From positions 1 to 62,975 of the forward strand of contig JAENYN010000026.1 of assembly GCA_016841765.1 (NCBI GenBank): 62,975 bases of DNA, given 5' to 3'. The notes below the pieces were generated by a model. The model had not been told where the DNA came from. It did no database searches and worked only from the letters and a program-made list of their open reading frames with translations. The position numbers were made by a program, and so were the translations under genes. Source of the stretch: Guptibacillus hwajinpoensis. Its GTDB lineage: Bacteria; Bacillota; Bacilli; Bacillales; Bacillaceae_O. Shown in pieces: positions 1 through 9,106 of the stretch; within the stretch, counting starts at the first letter, position 1; each line of letters opens with the position of its first letter.

Positions 1-17
1 GTAGGACGCCGCCGGGC
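1..17 (+). rRNA. rrf: 5S rRNA, 3' end only (partial)
   Basis: The window opens with the last bases of a 5S rRNA: GTAGGACGCCGCCGGGC matches the conserved 3' end of Bacillus 5S rRNA. The rest of the rRNA operon lies upstream of the window. A terminator follows ten bases later, as expected at the end of a ribosomal RNA operon. Confidence 0.82.
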
Positions 18-178
18 AAACAAAAGACCAGCTGAATCGCTCAGCTGGTTTTTTTACTGTCTAAAATGCCACGTGAACATGACCTGCAAAACCATTCCAG
101 CATTGCAAATAGTGCCAGGAATTAACCCACTGGATGACCTTCAGAGAATACCTGGCACTCCCCTTTCACCAAGCAATC
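13..178. repeat. Direct repeat, copy A (5S tail, terminator and flank)
   Basis: This stretch of about 166 bp recurs at 285-450 with an offset of about 272 bp. Both copies contain the last five 5S bases, the terminator hairpin and a shared flank that includes CTGCAAAACCATTCCAGCAT and GGATGACCTTCAGAGAATAC. The copies differ by scattered substitutions, so the duplication is not recent. The open reading frame across it has no ribosome binding site and is best read as non-coding. Confidence 0.85.
27..56 (+). terminator. rRNA operon terminator, first copy
   Basis: A nine-base-pair stem, ACCAGCTGA / TCAGCTGGT, with a five-base loop is followed by a run of T. It sits ten bases after the 5S 3' end and ends the upstream rRNA operon. 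Confidence 0.9.
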
Positions 179-230
179 ATAATCCTTCAAAGGTTTTTCA
201 CCAAGTGTCCTTGAAAATCCATCGAAAACA

Positions 231-289
231 GAAATCAAGCTCTCCAGCGCCGATGGTAGTCGGGGGCCGTCCCCCTGCGAGAGTCGGGC
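231..289 (+). pseudogene. 5S rRNA remnant (3' half, with internal deletion)
   Basis: Bases 236-284 match the 3' half of a Bacillus 5S rRNA: the AAGCTCTCCAGCGCCGATGG segment, then a GGGGG/CCCCC helix and GAGAGT. The ten bases AGGACGCCGC, present at position 3 of the window, are missing here, so GAGAGT runs straight into CGGGC. The 5' half of 5S is absent. A second copy of the operon terminator follows. The piece cannot make a functional 5S rRNA and looks like the scar of a duplicated or lost rRNA operon. Confidence 0.8.
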
Positions 290-450
290 AAACAAAAGAC
301 CAGCTGAATCGCTCAGCTGGTCTTTTTTACTGACCGAAATGCCCCATGAACATCACCTGCAAAACCATTCCAGCATTGCAAAAAGTGCCAGGAATTGACC
401 CGCTGGATGACCTTCAGAGAATACCTGGCACTAACCCTTCACCAAACAAC
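285..450. repeat. Direct repeat, copy B
   Basis: Second copy of the 13-178 repeat, with terminator and flank. It starts at the CGGGC shared with the 5S tail and fades out after CTTCACCAAACAAC. Similarity to copy A is high but imperfect. Confidence 0.85.
297..329 (+). terminator. Terminator, second copy (after the 5S remnant)
   Basis: The stem AGACCAGCTGA / TCAGCTGGTCT around loop ATCGC is followed by TTTTT. It is two base pairs longer than the first copy because the second copy kept the C in GGTCT. Confidence 0.85.
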
Positions 451-797
451 ATGACTCCACTAAAAATTTCACCAACACACCCTCAAATCCCAATAATTGT
501 CCCAAACAGCCAACCCCGGGCTGTTCGTTTCATAAAATGTCAGATTTTAGTTCTGACAAAAAAAGAGTGTTTTCGCTATACAAGCAGCACCCAAAAATAC
601 TCATATAAAGCCAATTGTTTTAATTCCTCCACTACGATTAACGCCAAACTCAGAAAAAAACCGCCAGTTTGGCATATACTGAAAGAAGAAGCGATGGACG
701 GCCGTTCCTGGACTTTTTGAGGGAATAAAGTCACTATATTGAAAAGACAGTTATAGAAAAAGGCAAAATGGGTAATTACAGAGGAGGGGGAAAGAAA
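451..797. other. Spacer before mgtC-like gene; one candidate promoter
   Basis: No gene is convincing in this AT-rich spacer. One possible SigA promoter is CTGACA (553-558), 18 bp, TATACA (577-582), which would give a leader of about 200 bases. An inverted repeat GCCAAACT (643-650) / AGTTTGGC (666-673) lies in that leader. I do not recognise a known riboswitch here. Confidence 0.4.
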
Positions 798-1508
798 ATG
801 GACAGCTTAATAGCAGATATTGGATATTCAGAACACATATATATCATGGTGTTCAGAGTTTTTGTTGCTGCGACGCTTTCGGGGCTGATCGGCCTTGAGC
901 GGGAAATCAAGAATCAACCGGCTGGATTACGGACCCATTTGCTTGTGGGGATTGGTTCAAGTGTTATGATGATGCTTTCTGTTTTCGGCTTCAGTGACTA
1001 CATATACGAAGACTCGAATGTCCGCTTTGACCCTTCAAGAATCCCTTCTTATGTCATTAGCGGCATTGGGTTTCTTGGTGCAGGGACGATTATTGTCCGG
1101 GGGGCCGCTGTGAAGGGGCTGACGACAGCTGCTTCCATATGGGTGGTAGCGGGAATCGGGCTTCTTGCCGGTAATGGCATGTATGATATTTCGGTTGTTA
1201 CGACTGTCATCGTATTGATCAGCCTCTGGCTTTTGAATATGTTTGAAAATAAGATGCTCCGCTCAAAATCGGCACGGACTTTGCAGGTTACCGTTTATCT
1301 GGAAAAAAACGTGTTGAGCACACTCCTTTCACATCTGGAGAAAAAATCGATAAGAGTCCGCCATATTGATGTCGATAAACCGACTAACAAGAAGGACCTG
1401 GTGCGCTATACGTTCAAAATCGAGAAGCCGAAACAGGAGACCAGGGTTGAACTCATCGAAGAACTGACTGAAGAGGAATATGTCGAATCGATTCATTATA
1501 TGGGGTAA
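798..1508 (+). CDS. MgtC/SapB family membrane protein
   Basis: Inner-membrane protein of the MgtC/SapB family, 236 residues. The N-terminal half holds about four to five hydrophobic segments with the family motifs GLERE (32-36), PAGLRTH (41-47), GIGFLGAGTI (89-98) and KGLTTAASIW (106-115). A soluble C-terminal domain of about 80 residues follows. The start at 798 is chosen because GAGGAGGGGG ends eight bases upstream; an earlier in-frame codon at 768 has no such site. Relatives are linked to magnesium limitation or acid tolerance, but the exact activity of non-virulence homologues is unsettled. It lies alone between an rRNA operon and ctsR, where B. subtilis has no such gene. Confidence 0.85.
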   Translation: MDSLIADIGYSEHIYIMVFRVFVAATLSGLIGLEREIKNQPAGLRTHLLVGIGSSVMMMLSVFGFSDYIYEDSNVRFDPSRIPSYVISGIGFLGAGTIIVRGAAVKGLTTAASIWVVAGIGLLAGNGMYDISVVTTVIVLISLWLLNMFENKMLRSKSARTLQVTVYLEKNVLSTLLSHLEKKSIRVRHIDVDKPTNKKDLVRYTFKIEKPKQETRVELIEELTEEEYVESIHYMG

Positions 1509-1516
1509 GCTTTTGT

Positions 1517-1544
1517 TTGCAAAAAAAGGGAACCGGTTTATAAT
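1517..1544 (+). promoter_or_regulatory. SigA-type promoter of the ctsR operon
   Basis: TTGCAA (1517-1522), 16 bp spacer, TATAAT (1539-1544). The CtsR operator begins nine bases after the -10 element, so bound repressor would cover the transcription start. Confidence 0.7.
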
Positions 1545-1552
1545 AGGAGTAT

Positions 1553-1569
1553 AGTCAAATATAGTCAAA
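1553..1569 (+). promoter_or_regulatory. CtsR operator (heat-shock repressor box)
   Basis: AGTCAAA TAT AGTCAAA is a tandem heptad separated by three bases and fits the CtsR box consensus (RGTCAAANANRGTCAAA). It overlaps the start region of the ctsR promoter, which supports negative autoregulation of ctsR-mcsA-mcsB-clpC with release on heat shock. Confidence 0.88.
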
Positions 1570-1591
1570 GTCAGAAGGGAGGCATGCAAAA

Positions 1592-2053
1592 ATGAGAAAT
1601 ATATCAGATATCATTGAACAGTATTTAAAAGAGGTCCTGAATATAAGCGACGAAAAAATAGTGGAAATCAGGCGCCAGGAAATAGCGGAAAAGTTTCAAT
1701 GCGTGCCTTCCCAGATCAACTATGTCATTAATACACGCTTCACGGTCGAAAAAGGGTATATGGTGGAGAGTAAGCGGGGGGGCGGCGGGTATATCCGCAT
1801 CATTAAAGTTGAAGCTCATGACCAGGCTGATCTCATCGACCAAATGCTCGTGTTTGTCGAAAATAAGCTGCCGCAAAATGTCGCTGAGAACTTGATTGCA
1901 AGGCTTTTGGAGGAAGAAATCATAACGCAGCGGGAAGCAAAGCTTATGATAAGTGCCATTGACCGGGCCGTCATTCATACCGATCTTCCGGAACGGGATG
2001 AAATCAGGGCCCGCATCATGAAGGCGATGCTCAGTGCTCTGAAGTATAAATAG
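1592..2053 (+). CDS. ctsR: Class III heat-shock repressor CtsR
   Basis: Dimeric DNA-binding repressor of the clp heat-shock genes, 153 residues, the usual length. The N-terminal winged helix-turn-helix covers about residues 1-70. Its glycine-rich wing RGGGG (62-66), including the arginine and glycines that act in DNA binding and heat sensing, is intact. The C-terminal four-helix part is the dimer and McsB-contact domain. A good GGGAGG site precedes the ATG. It is the first gene of ctsR-mcsA-mcsB-clpC and sits directly behind a CtsR operator, so it should repress itself. Confidence 0.95.
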   Translation: MRNISDIIEQYLKEVLNISDEKIVEIRRQEIAEKFQCVPSQINYVINTRFTVEKGYMVESKRGGGGYIRIIKVEAHDQADLIDQMLVFVENKLPQNVAENLIARLLEEEIITQREAKLMISAIDRAVIHTDLPERDEIRARIMKAMLSALKYK

Positions 2054-2112
2054 GCAATTAAAAGGTGTATGCTGTTTAACACCGAATAGATTATGTAAGA
2101 GAGGTGAAGCCG

Positions 2113-2655
2113 ATGGAATGCCAGAACTGCCATGAGCGTCCGGCCACTGTCCATTACACCAATATCGTAAATGGGGAAAAGACAGAAATGCATTTATGTG
2201 AACAGTGTGCTCATCAGCAGGGGGATTTCTTTTCGGGAAATCAGTCTTTCTCTTTGAATCATTTGCTGTCAGGACTGCTTAATTACGAACAGCCTGGCAC
2301 AGGAAGCAAGCCCTTAACATATGGACAGCCGGAAGAACTGGCCTGTGACAGGTGCGGCATGACGTACCGGGAGTTCACGAAGATTGGGCGGTTTGGCTGT
2401 GCCCATTGCTATGAAACATTCAAAGACCAGATCGAACCGATTTTAAAAAGGGTACATAGCGGTAATACCGTACATGCAGGAAAGATTCCGAAACGGATCG
2501 GCGGGACCATTCATCTCCGCAAAGAAATGAACCGCCTCAGGGAAACGATGCAGGAACATATCAAAGCGGAGGAATTTGAAAAAGCCGCAGAAATACGGGA
2601 TCAGCTTCGCTCTCTGGAAAGAAAGCTGAACGGAGAACAGGGGGGAGGCGAGTAA
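2113..2655 (+). CDS. mcsA: McsA, zinc-binding activator of McsB
   Basis: Adaptor that binds and activates the arginine kinase McsB, 180 residues. Two CxxC-CxxC zinc sites are visible: C3/C6 with C29/C32, and C78/C81 with C96/C99. A C-terminal UVR coiled-coil motif follows at about 140-172, of the type that contacts ClpC. The ATG at 2113 is preferred over an in-frame GTG at 2104 because GAGAGGTG ends eight bases before it and McsA homologues begin with a CxxC close to the N-terminus. The next gene starts one base after the stop. Confidence 0.93.
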   Translation: MECQNCHERPATVHYTNIVNGEKTEMHLCEQCAHQQGDFFSGNQSFSLNHLLSGLLNYEQPGTGSKPLTYGQPEELACDRCGMTYREFTKIGRFGCAHCYETFKDQIEPILKRVHSGNTVHAGKIPKRIGGTIHLRKEMNRLRETMQEHIKAEEFEKAAEIRDQLRSLERKLNGEQGGGE

Positions 2656-2656
2656 G

Positions 2657-3742
2657 ATGTCGCTGGAACGATTTATTAATCAGGCGATCAGTCCGTGGAT
2701 GAGTGACAGCGGACCGGATGCCGACATTGTTCTGAGCAGCCGCATCCGCCTGGCACGAAACATTACATCCTATATTTTTCCGACTCTTGCCAAGGCGGAT
2801 CAACTCGAAGAAGTGATTCAGCTTGCAGCGGAACATTTCGATCAACAATCGCTGGAAGGCAATTTGAAGTTCGAATTGATCAGAATAGATGAGATCGAGC
2901 CTCTTCAAAAGCAGGTGCTTATTGAAAAACACTTGATCAGCCCGGGGCTTATCGAAAGAGAAAAGAGTGCCGTTTTGCTTTCTGAAGACGAATCGGTCAG
3001 CATCATGATTAACGAAGAAGACCATATCCGCATCCAATGCCTGCTGCCGGGTTTCCAACTGGCTGAAGCATTGAACCTGTCCAACAAGCTGGATGATTGG
3101 CTGGAAGAAAAGATCGATTATGCATTTGATGAAAAAAGGGGATACCTGACAAGCTGCCCAACAAATGTCGGAACCGGACTCAGGGCATCGGTGATGATGC
3201 ACTTGCCGGCAATGGTGATGACGGGACAAATCAACCGGATTATTCCGGCAATCAATCAGCTCGGCCTTGTTGTCAGGGGGATTTACGGAGAAGGAAGTGA
3301 GGCACAGGGCAATCTCTTCCAAATCTCCAACCAGATCACTCTCGGCAAGTCGGAGGAGGATATTGTAGATGATTTGCAAAGCGTTGTCCTCCAGCTGATT
3401 CAACAGGAACGGGCGGCTCGGAGGCATCTGCTGCAGGCTTCCCGCATACAGGTTGAAGACCGGGTTTACCGGTCATTCGGCACTCTTGCCCATAGCCGGA
3501 TCATCGAGACGAAAGAGGCCGCCAGCTGCCTTTCCGATGTAAGATTAGGGATCGATATGGGCTTGATCCAGAATGTCCCGCGAAATATTTTGAATGAGTT
3601 GATGGTATTGACCCAGCCGGGCTTTTTACAGCAATATGCCGGCGAACGCCTTTCTCCCGGGGAGCGGGACGTGAGGCGGGCCGCATTGATACGCGAACGG
3701 CTGAGGATGGAAGACGATAAAGCAGATTCTATAGGAGGTTGA
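2657..3742 (+). CDS. mcsB: Protein arginine kinase McsB
   Basis: Phosphorylates arginines on damaged proteins and marks them for ClpCP, 361 residues. It resembles phosphagen kinases: the nucleotide-contact segment SSRIRLARN is at 27-35 and the catalytic-loop cysteine is C167 within CPTNVGTG. The phosphoarginine-sensing motif RDVRRA is complete at 337-342. The start is next to the mcsA stop and preceded by GGGGAGGCGAG. McsB also acts on CtsR under stress, which closes the regulatory loop of this operon. Confidence 0.95.
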   Translation: MSLERFINQAISPWMSDSGPDADIVLSSRIRLARNITSYIFPTLAKADQLEEVIQLAAEHFDQQSLEGNLKFELIRIDEIEPLQKQVLIEKHLISPGLIEREKSAVLLSEDESVSIMINEEDHIRIQCLLPGFQLAEALNLSNKLDDWLEEKIDYAFDEKRGYLTSCPTNVGTGLRASVMMHLPAMVMTGQINRIIPAINQLGLVVRGIYGEGSEAQGNLFQISNQITLGKSEEDIVDDLQSVVLQLIQQERAARRHLLQASRIQVEDRVYRSFGTLAHSRIIETKEAASCLSDVRLGIDMGLIQNVPRNILNELMVLTQPGFLQQYAGERLSPGERDVRRAALIRERLRMEDDKADSIGG

Positions 3743-3749
3743 TCTGAAA

Positions 3750-6173
3750 ATGATGTTTGGACGATTTACAGAACGGGCTCAAAAAGTACTCGCACTGGCA
3801 CAGGAAGAAGCAATCCGTCTCGGCCATAACAATATCGGTACAGAACACATCCTGCTCGGCCTTGTCCGCGAAGGCGAAGGGATTGCGGCCAAAGCCCTGC
3901 TTGCTCTCGGCCTTGGTCCGGAAAAAATTCAAAAGGAAGTCGAAGCATTGATCGGCCGCGGGCAGGAAGTCTCCCAGACGATCCATTATACACCGCGTGC
4001 GAAAAAAGTGATTGAGTTATCCATGGATGAAGCCAGGAAGCTGAGCCATTCTTATGTCGGCACAGAGCACATCCTGCTCGGCCTAATCCGTGAAGGCGAA
4101 GGGGTGGCGGCAAGAGTACTGAATAATCTTGGTGTCAGCCTGAACAGGGCGCGCCAGCAGGTGCTCCAGCTTCTCGGCAGCAATGACTCATCCTCAAGCC
4201 AGCAAGGCGGATCGGCCCAGGGTGCCAATACACCGACACTAGACAGCCTTGCCCGCGACTTGACAGTCATTGCAAAAGAAGGGAGCCTCGACCCGGTCAT
4301 CGGGCGAAGCAAAGAGATCCAGCGCGTCATCGAAGTCCTGAGCCGCCGCACGAAAAACAATCCGGTTCTGATCGGGGAGCCTGGTGTAGGTAAAACGGCG
4401 ATAGCCGAGGGGCTTGCCCAGCAAATCGTCAATAACGAGGTGCCGGAAATCCTGCGCGAAAAGCGTGTCATGACGCTTGATATGGGAACGGTCGTTGCCG
4501 GGACCAAATACCGCGGTGAGTTTGAAGACCGCCTGAAAAAGGTCATGGATGAAATCCGCCAGGCCGGCAACATCATTTTGTTCATCGATGAACTGCACAC
4601 CCTGATCGGTGCCGGCGGTGCGGAAGGCGCGATTGATGCATCCAACATCCTGAAGCCTGCGCTTGCCCGCGGTGAACTACAGTGTATCGGGGCAACGACG
4701 CTTGATGAATACCGTAAATATATAGAAAAGGATGCGGCGCTTGAGCGCAGGTTCCAGCCGATTCAGGTTGATGAGCCGACAAACGAAGAGTCCATCCAGA
4801 TCCTTAAGGGCTTGCGCGACCGCTATGAAGCCCACCACCGCGTCACGATTACCGATGAAGCGATCGAGGCTGCCGTAACGCTTTCCGACCGCTATATCTC
4901 CGACCGGTTCCTGCCGGATAAGGCGATCGACTTGATTGATGAAGCCGGATCGAAAGTGCGGCTCCGTTCATATACAGCTCCGCCTAACTTGAAGGAGCTT
5001 GAGCAAAAGCTGGAAGAAGTCCGGAAAGAAAAAGATGCTGCGGTGCAAAGCCAGGAATTTGAAAAAGCGGCTTCACTCCGGGATACCGAACAGCGTCTCC
5101 GTGAAGAAGTCGAAGAAACGAAAAAGAGCTGGAAAGAGAAACAGGGCCAGGAGAACACTGAAGTCACAGCTGATGATATTGCGATTGTCGTCGCAAACTG
5201 GACCGGTGTTCCTGTTTCAAAGCTTGCCCAGGAAGAATCCGAGCGGCTGTTGAATATGGAAGACATCCTGCATAACCGGGTCATCGGCCAGTCAGAAGCC
5301 GTGAAAGCCGTCTCCAAAGCGGTAAGGCGCGCCCGCGCAGGCCTTAAGGATCCGAAACGCCCAATCGGCTCTTTCATTTTCCTCGGCCCTACCGGTGTCG
5401 GTAAAACAGAATTGGCCCGGGCCCTCGCGGAATCCCTTTTCGGGGACGATGACGCCATGATCCGGATCGATATGTCCGAATACATGGAAAAGCATGCGAC
5501 CTCCCGCCTGGTCGGTTCGCCACCGGGATATGTCGGCCACGAAGAAGGCGGCCAGCTTACTGAAAAAGTGCGACGCAAGCCTTATTCGGTCATCTTGCTC
5601 GATGAAATCGAAAAAGCGCATCCGGAAGTATTCAACATTCTGCTCCAGGTGCTTGAAGATGGGCGCCTCACCGATTCAAAAGGCAGATCGGTCGATTTCC
5701 GGAACACCGTCGTTATCATGACATCCAATGTCGGTGCCAGTGAACTACGCCGCAACAAGTATGTCGGTTTTGCGGTCGAGGATGAAAACCAGGATTATAA
5801 AGACATGAAATCAAAAGTGATGGATGAACTGAAAAAGTCGTTCCGTCCTGAATTCCTGAACCGGATCGACGAAATCATCGTCTTCCATGCGCTTGAAAGA
5901 GAACACATAAAAGAAATCGTCAAACTGATGGCCGATCAGCTGCGGAAACGCCTGGCTGACCAGGAAATCCATTTTGAATTGACAGAACCGGCCAAAGAGA
6001 AAATTGCCGATGAAGGCTATGACCCTGAATATGGTGCAAGGCCGCTCCGCCGCGCATTGCAGCGTGAAGTGGAAGACCGGTTATCCGAAGAGCTCCTGAA
6101 AGGAAATATTGAAAAAGGCAAGCAAATCATTCTTGATTATGACGGCGATGAATTTAAAGTGAAATCAGAATAA
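3750..6173 (+). CDS. clpC: ClpC ATP-dependent unfoldase of the ClpCP protease
   Basis: Hexameric AAA+ unfoldase that feeds substrates to ClpP, 807 residues. Order of domains: two N-terminal Clp repeats (about 1-145), AAA-1 with Walker A GEPGVGKT (209-216), a coiled middle domain containing a UVR-like segment [10 protein letters not shown], and AAA-2 with Walker A GPTGVGKT (546-553), then the C-terminal D2-small domain. AGGAGG precedes the MM start, seven bases after the mcsB stop. It works with McsB and McsA in degradation of phosphoarginine-tagged proteins and of competence and sporulation regulators. Confidence 0.97.
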   Translation: MMFGRFTERAQKVLALAQEEAIRLGHNNIGTEHILLGLVREGEGIAAKALLALGLGPEKIQKEVEALIGRGQEVSQTIHYTPRAKKVIELSMDEARKLSHSYVGTEHILLGLIREGEGVAARVLNNLGVSLNRARQQVLQLLGSNDSSSSQQGGSAQGANTPTLDSLARDLTVIAKEGSLDPVIGRSKEIQRVIEVLSRRTKNNPVLIGEPGVGKTAIAEGLAQQIVNNEVPEILREKRVMTLDMGTVVAGTKYRGEFEDRLKKVMDEIRQAGNIILFIDELHTLIGAGGAEGAIDASNILKPALARGELQCIGATTLDEYRKYIEKDAALERRFQPIQVDEPTNEESIQILKGLRDRYEAHHRVTITDEAIEAAVTLSDRYISDRFLPDKAIDLIDEAGSKVRLRSYTAPPNLKELEQKLEEVRKEKDAAVQSQEFEKAASLRDTEQRLREEVEETKKSWKEKQGQENTEVTADDIAIVVANWTGVPVSKLAQEESERLLNMEDILHNRVIGQSEAVKAVSKAVRRARAGLKDPKRPIGSFIFLGPTGVGKTELARALAESLFGDDDAMIRIDMSEYMEKHATSRLVGSPPGYVGHEEGGQLTEKVRRKPYSVILLDEIEKAHPEVFNILLQVLEDGRLTDSKGRSVDFRNTVVIMTSNVGASELRRNKYVGFAVEDENQDYKDMKSKVMDELKKSFRPEFLNRIDEIIVFHALEREHIKEIVKLMADQLRKRLADQEIHFELTEPAKEKIADEGYDPEYGARPLRRALQREVEDRLSEELLKGNIEKGKQIILDYDGDEFKVKSE

Positions 6174-6180
6174 GGCTCTG

Positions 6181-6216
6181 GCAAAACCGGAAGAACATGG
6201 CGTCTTCCGGTTTTGC
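6181..6216 (+). terminator. Hairpin after clpC, possible terminator or attenuator
   Basis: A perfect 14-bp stem (GCAAAACCGGAAGA and its complement) closes on an eight-base loop six bases after the clpC stop. The tail TCTTGAAAA is poor in T, so termination may be partial, allowing some read-through into radA. Confidence 0.6.
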
Positions 6217-6424
6217 TCTTGAAAAATATCGCGTTTTATCGGTTCCTTTGCGGCTCCGGTCCTTGCAAGCAGGACAGCTTTTCGAAAAGACAGAAAGCGG
6301 CCCGGTCCTGGAATGGAACCGCCATATCAAGCCATACTGGGGCTTCTGCTTTTGAACAAATTGGTTATTTGTTATCATAAGTAGGAAACTATAGTGGTAT
6401 TTTAAAAGTGAGGGTAATACATTA

Positions 6425-7792
6425 ATGGCCAAAACGAAAACGAAATTCAGCTGCCAATCATGCGGCTATGAATCACCGAAGTGGATGGGGAAATGCCCCG
6501 GCTGCGCTTCGTGGAATACAATGGTTGAAGAAAAAGAACTGAAACAAGCCAAACGGCAATCATTTGTGACATCTGATCATACAATCCACACGCCGCAATC
6601 GATTACAAGTATTGAAATGGTTGCGGAAACGAGAATCCATACGAAAATGCCTGAGTTCAATAGAGTGCTTGGCGGAGGAATTGTGCCGGGTTCGCTTGTG
6701 CTTATTGGGGGCGATCCGGGAATCGGCAAGTCGACCTTGCTTTTGCAGGTTTCTTCCCAGCTGGCCCTGTCGAAAGAAGAAGTTCTCTATATATCCGGGG
6801 AGGAATCGGTGAAACAGACCAAGCTCCGTTCCGACCGGCTCGGGGTCAGCGCCGATCAGTTATATGTCCTGGCTGAAACCAACCTGGAATTGATCACACA
6901 ATCCATCGAACAGATGAAGCCCGGTTTTGTTGTCATTGATTCGATCCAGACCGTCTATCATCCGGAAATCCAGTCAGCACCCGGCAGTGTTTCCCAGGTA
7001 CGGGAATGTACATCGGAATTGATGCGCCTTGCGAAAACAAAAGGAATTCCTGTTTTCATCGTCGGGCACGTGACAAAGGAAGGGGCAATTGCCGGCCCGC
7101 GCCTATTGGAGCATATGGTGGATGCCGTCCTTTATTTTGAGGGGGAACGGCACCATACGTATCGAATTTTGCGTGCGGTGAAAAACCGTTTCGGCTCTAC
7201 AAATGAAATGGGTATTTTTGAAATGAAGGAATCCGGCCTTGAAGAAGTGCTGAATCCGTCGGAAATTTTTCTTGAGGAGCGTTCTCAGGGAGCGGCAGGT
7301 TCGACAGTTGTCGCGTCAATGGAAGGGACGCGGCCGGTCCTTGTCGAAGTGCAGGCGCTGATTTCACCGTCCGGCTACGGAAATGCGAAACGTATGGCGA
7401 GCGGCATCGATCACAATCGGGTATCGCTGTTAATGGCGGTCCTTGAAAAACGGGTCGGCATGCTTTTACAGAATCAGGACGCCTTTTTGAAGGTGGCGGG
7501 CGGCGTTAAGCTGGATGAACCGGCAATCGACCTTGCTATCGCTACCAGTATCGCATCAAGCTTCCGCGATAAGCCTTCGAATCCATTTGATGTGTTAATC
7601 GGTGAAGTAGGCCTAACCGGAGAAATCCGCAGGGTTTCCCGTATTGAACAGCGAGTGAATGAAGCGGCGAAGCTCGGTTTTAAGCGTGCGGTCATTCCCG
7701 CTAAAAATCTTGAGGGCTGGACAAAGCCTGCCGATATTGAAGTGATCGGTGTCAATACCATCAATGAGGCGCTTCAGCATACAATACAATAG
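6425..7792 (+). CDS. radA: DNA repair protein RadA (Sms), branch-migration helicase
   Basis: RecA-like ATPase that promotes branch migration in recombination and repair, 455 residues. It has an N-terminal four-cysteine zinc finger (C10, C13, C24, C27), a RecA core with Walker [11 protein letters not shown] from residue 95, the RadA-specific KNRFG motif, and a C-terminal Lon-protease-like domain without protease use. It is followed 12 bases later by disA; RadA is known to interact with and inhibit DisA in B. subtilis. The upstream spacer of 251 bp holds the post-clpC hairpin. Confidence 0.95.
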   Translation: MAKTKTKFSCQSCGYESPKWMGKCPGCASWNTMVEEKELKQAKRQSFVTSDHTIHTPQSITSIEMVAETRIHTKMPEFNRVLGGGIVPGSLVLIGGDPGIGKSTLLLQVSSQLALSKEEVLYISGEESVKQTKLRSDRLGVSADQLYVLAETNLELITQSIEQMKPGFVVIDSIQTVYHPEIQSAPGSVSQVRECTSELMRLAKTKGIPVFIVGHVTKEGAIAGPRLLEHMVDAVLYFEGERHHTYRILRAVKNRFGSTNEMGIFEMKESGLEEVLNPSEIFLEERSQGAAGSTVVASMEGTRPVLVEVQALISPSGYGNAKRMASGIDHNRVSLLMAVLEKRVGMLLQNQDAFLKVAGGVKLDEPAIDLAIATSIASSFRDKPSNPFDVLIGEVGLTGEIRRVSRIEQRVNEAAKLGFKRAVIPAKNLEGWTKPADIEVIGVNTINEALQHTIQ

Positions 7793-7804
7793 GAGGAGTA
7801 CCCC

Positions 7805-8878
7805 ATGAACGTGCATCGCCCCGGCAATGAAATCAGTCAAATATTGCAGTTTGTGGCCCCTGGCACTCCGCTCCGTGAAGGAATAGACAATGTACTCAGA
7901 GCGGGAACCGGCGGCCTGATTGTCCTTGGAAGCCAGGAAAAACTTAAAAAAGTCATTGACGGCGGGTTTTTGATCAATTGCCCATTTTCCTCTTCCTTTT
8001 TATATGAACTGGCCAAAATGGACGGCGCCATCATTTTAACGGAGTCCGGAAATAAAATCGTCTATGCGAATACACAGCTTATTCCCGATAACTCGATTCC
8101 GACAACGGAAACCGGTATGCGGCATCGGACGGCAGAGCGGGTGGCCAAACAAACCGGCTTGCTTGTCATTGCCGTGTCGGAACGAAGAAATGTGGTGACC
8201 CTGTATAAAGGGAGTCTAAAATATGCCCTGAAGGATATGGGGGTCATTCTGACGAAAGCAAACCAGGCCGTCCAGACGCTGGAGAAGTATAAAAGCGTCC
8301 TGGATCAGGGGATCACGAATCTCGGGGCGCTTGAGTTCGAGGAACTCGTCACGATGTCTGAAGTTCTTCAGGTCATACACCGGATCGAAATGGTGTTGAG
8401 GATCAAGCATGAAATTATTAATTATGTAAGTGAACTCGGCACTGAAGGAAGGCTGATCCGCCTGCAAATGACAGAACTTGTCTCAAATGTCGAGGAAGAA
8501 GCGGCACTGCTTATCAAAGACTACAGCCTGCATGAGGATGTTGATCCATTTCATTCCATTTCCAAAATCCAGGAGCTTTCCAACCATAACCTGCTTGATG
8601 ACCAGGTGGTGTTGAAGCTTCTCGGCTATTCCGTTATGGAAAATGTGGAGGAAATGCCCCTGGTCCCCCGCGGATATCGGATCCTCCATAAAATACCGCG
8701 GCTGCCGAGCCATATCATTGATAAACTGGTCCATGAGTTCAGTGAGCTCCCTGCCATTTTGAAGGCGACCTCAGAACAGCTGACGGTGGTGGATGGAATC
8801 GGTGAGATAAGGGGCAGAAAGATCAAGGAAGGCCTGAAACGGATTCAGGAGCAGCTTTTTGTAGACAGACATATTTAG
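7805..8878 (+). CDS. disA: DNA integrity scanning protein DisA, diadenylate cyclase
   Basis: Octameric enzyme that makes c-di-AMP from two ATP and links DNA structure to sporulation control, 357 residues. The DAC domain carries DGA (73-75) and RHR (106-108), both needed for activity. A helical spine follows, and the C-terminal helix-hairpin-helix DNA-binding domain includes [11 protein letters not shown]. The ATG is preceded by AGGAGG. Likely cotranscribed with radA. Confidence 0.96.
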   Translation: MNVHRPGNEISQILQFVAPGTPLREGIDNVLRAGTGGLIVLGSQEKLKKVIDGGFLINCPFSSSFLYELAKMDGAIILTESGNKIVYANTQLIPDNSIPTTETGMRHRTAERVAKQTGLLVIAVSERRNVVTLYKGSLKYALKDMGVILTKANQAVQTLEKYKSVLDQGITNLGALEFEELVTMSEVLQVIHRIEMVLRIKHEIINYVSELGTEGRLIRLQMTELVSNVEEEAALLIKDYSLHEDVDPFHSISKIQELSNHNLLDDQVVLKLLGYSVMENVEEMPLVPRGYRILHKIPRLPSHIIDKLVHEFSELPAILKATSEQLTVVDGIGEIRGRKIKEGLKRIQEQLFVDRHI

Positions 8879-8895
8879 ACAAATGGTTACCCGGA

Positions 8896-8924
8896 TTGAC
8901 ACTGTAATATTTTCGTGATAAAAT
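8896..8924 (+). promoter_or_regulatory. SigA-type promoter upstream of yacL (P1)
   Basis: TTGACA, 17 bp spacer, TAAAAT. A consensus -35 element with one deviation in the -10 box. First of two tandem promoters in the 228-bp disA-yacL gap. Confidence 0.72.
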
Positions 8925-8940
8925 AAACACTTTTGTAAAA

Positions 8941-8969
8941 TTGACACTCCCTTGCCTGTATGCTATCCT
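8941..8969 (+). promoter_or_regulatory. SigA-type promoter upstream of yacL (P2)
   Basis: TTGACA, 17 bp spacer, TATCCT, 45 bp downstream of P1. The remaining leader to yacL is about 130 bases and shows no known regulatory RNA. Confidence 0.6.
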
Positions 8970-9106
8970 ATCAATAAAAAATCGAATACTTTTTAACAAT
9001 TTCAGACGTAAGACCTCTGAAACTTTATTAAATTTCTACCGTAAATATATTTTGAGTGGTTTCTTTTCGAACAAATTGTCAATAATGAAGATGAGGAGGT
9101 GACCCG

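Noticed and set aside
73-720. Two open frames with similar N-termini (73-333 and 346-720), which could be read as a paralogous pair
   Set aside because: Their likeness comes from the direct repeat they cross. Neither has a ribosome binding site, and the first runs through the 5S remnant and a terminator.
2561-3427. Long antisense frame of 288 residues opposite mcsB
   Set aside because: It lies fully opposite a well-recognised gene and has no family likeness; such shadows are common in biased coding sequence. The same holds for 11634-12443 opposite gltX and 29327-30067 opposite rpoC.
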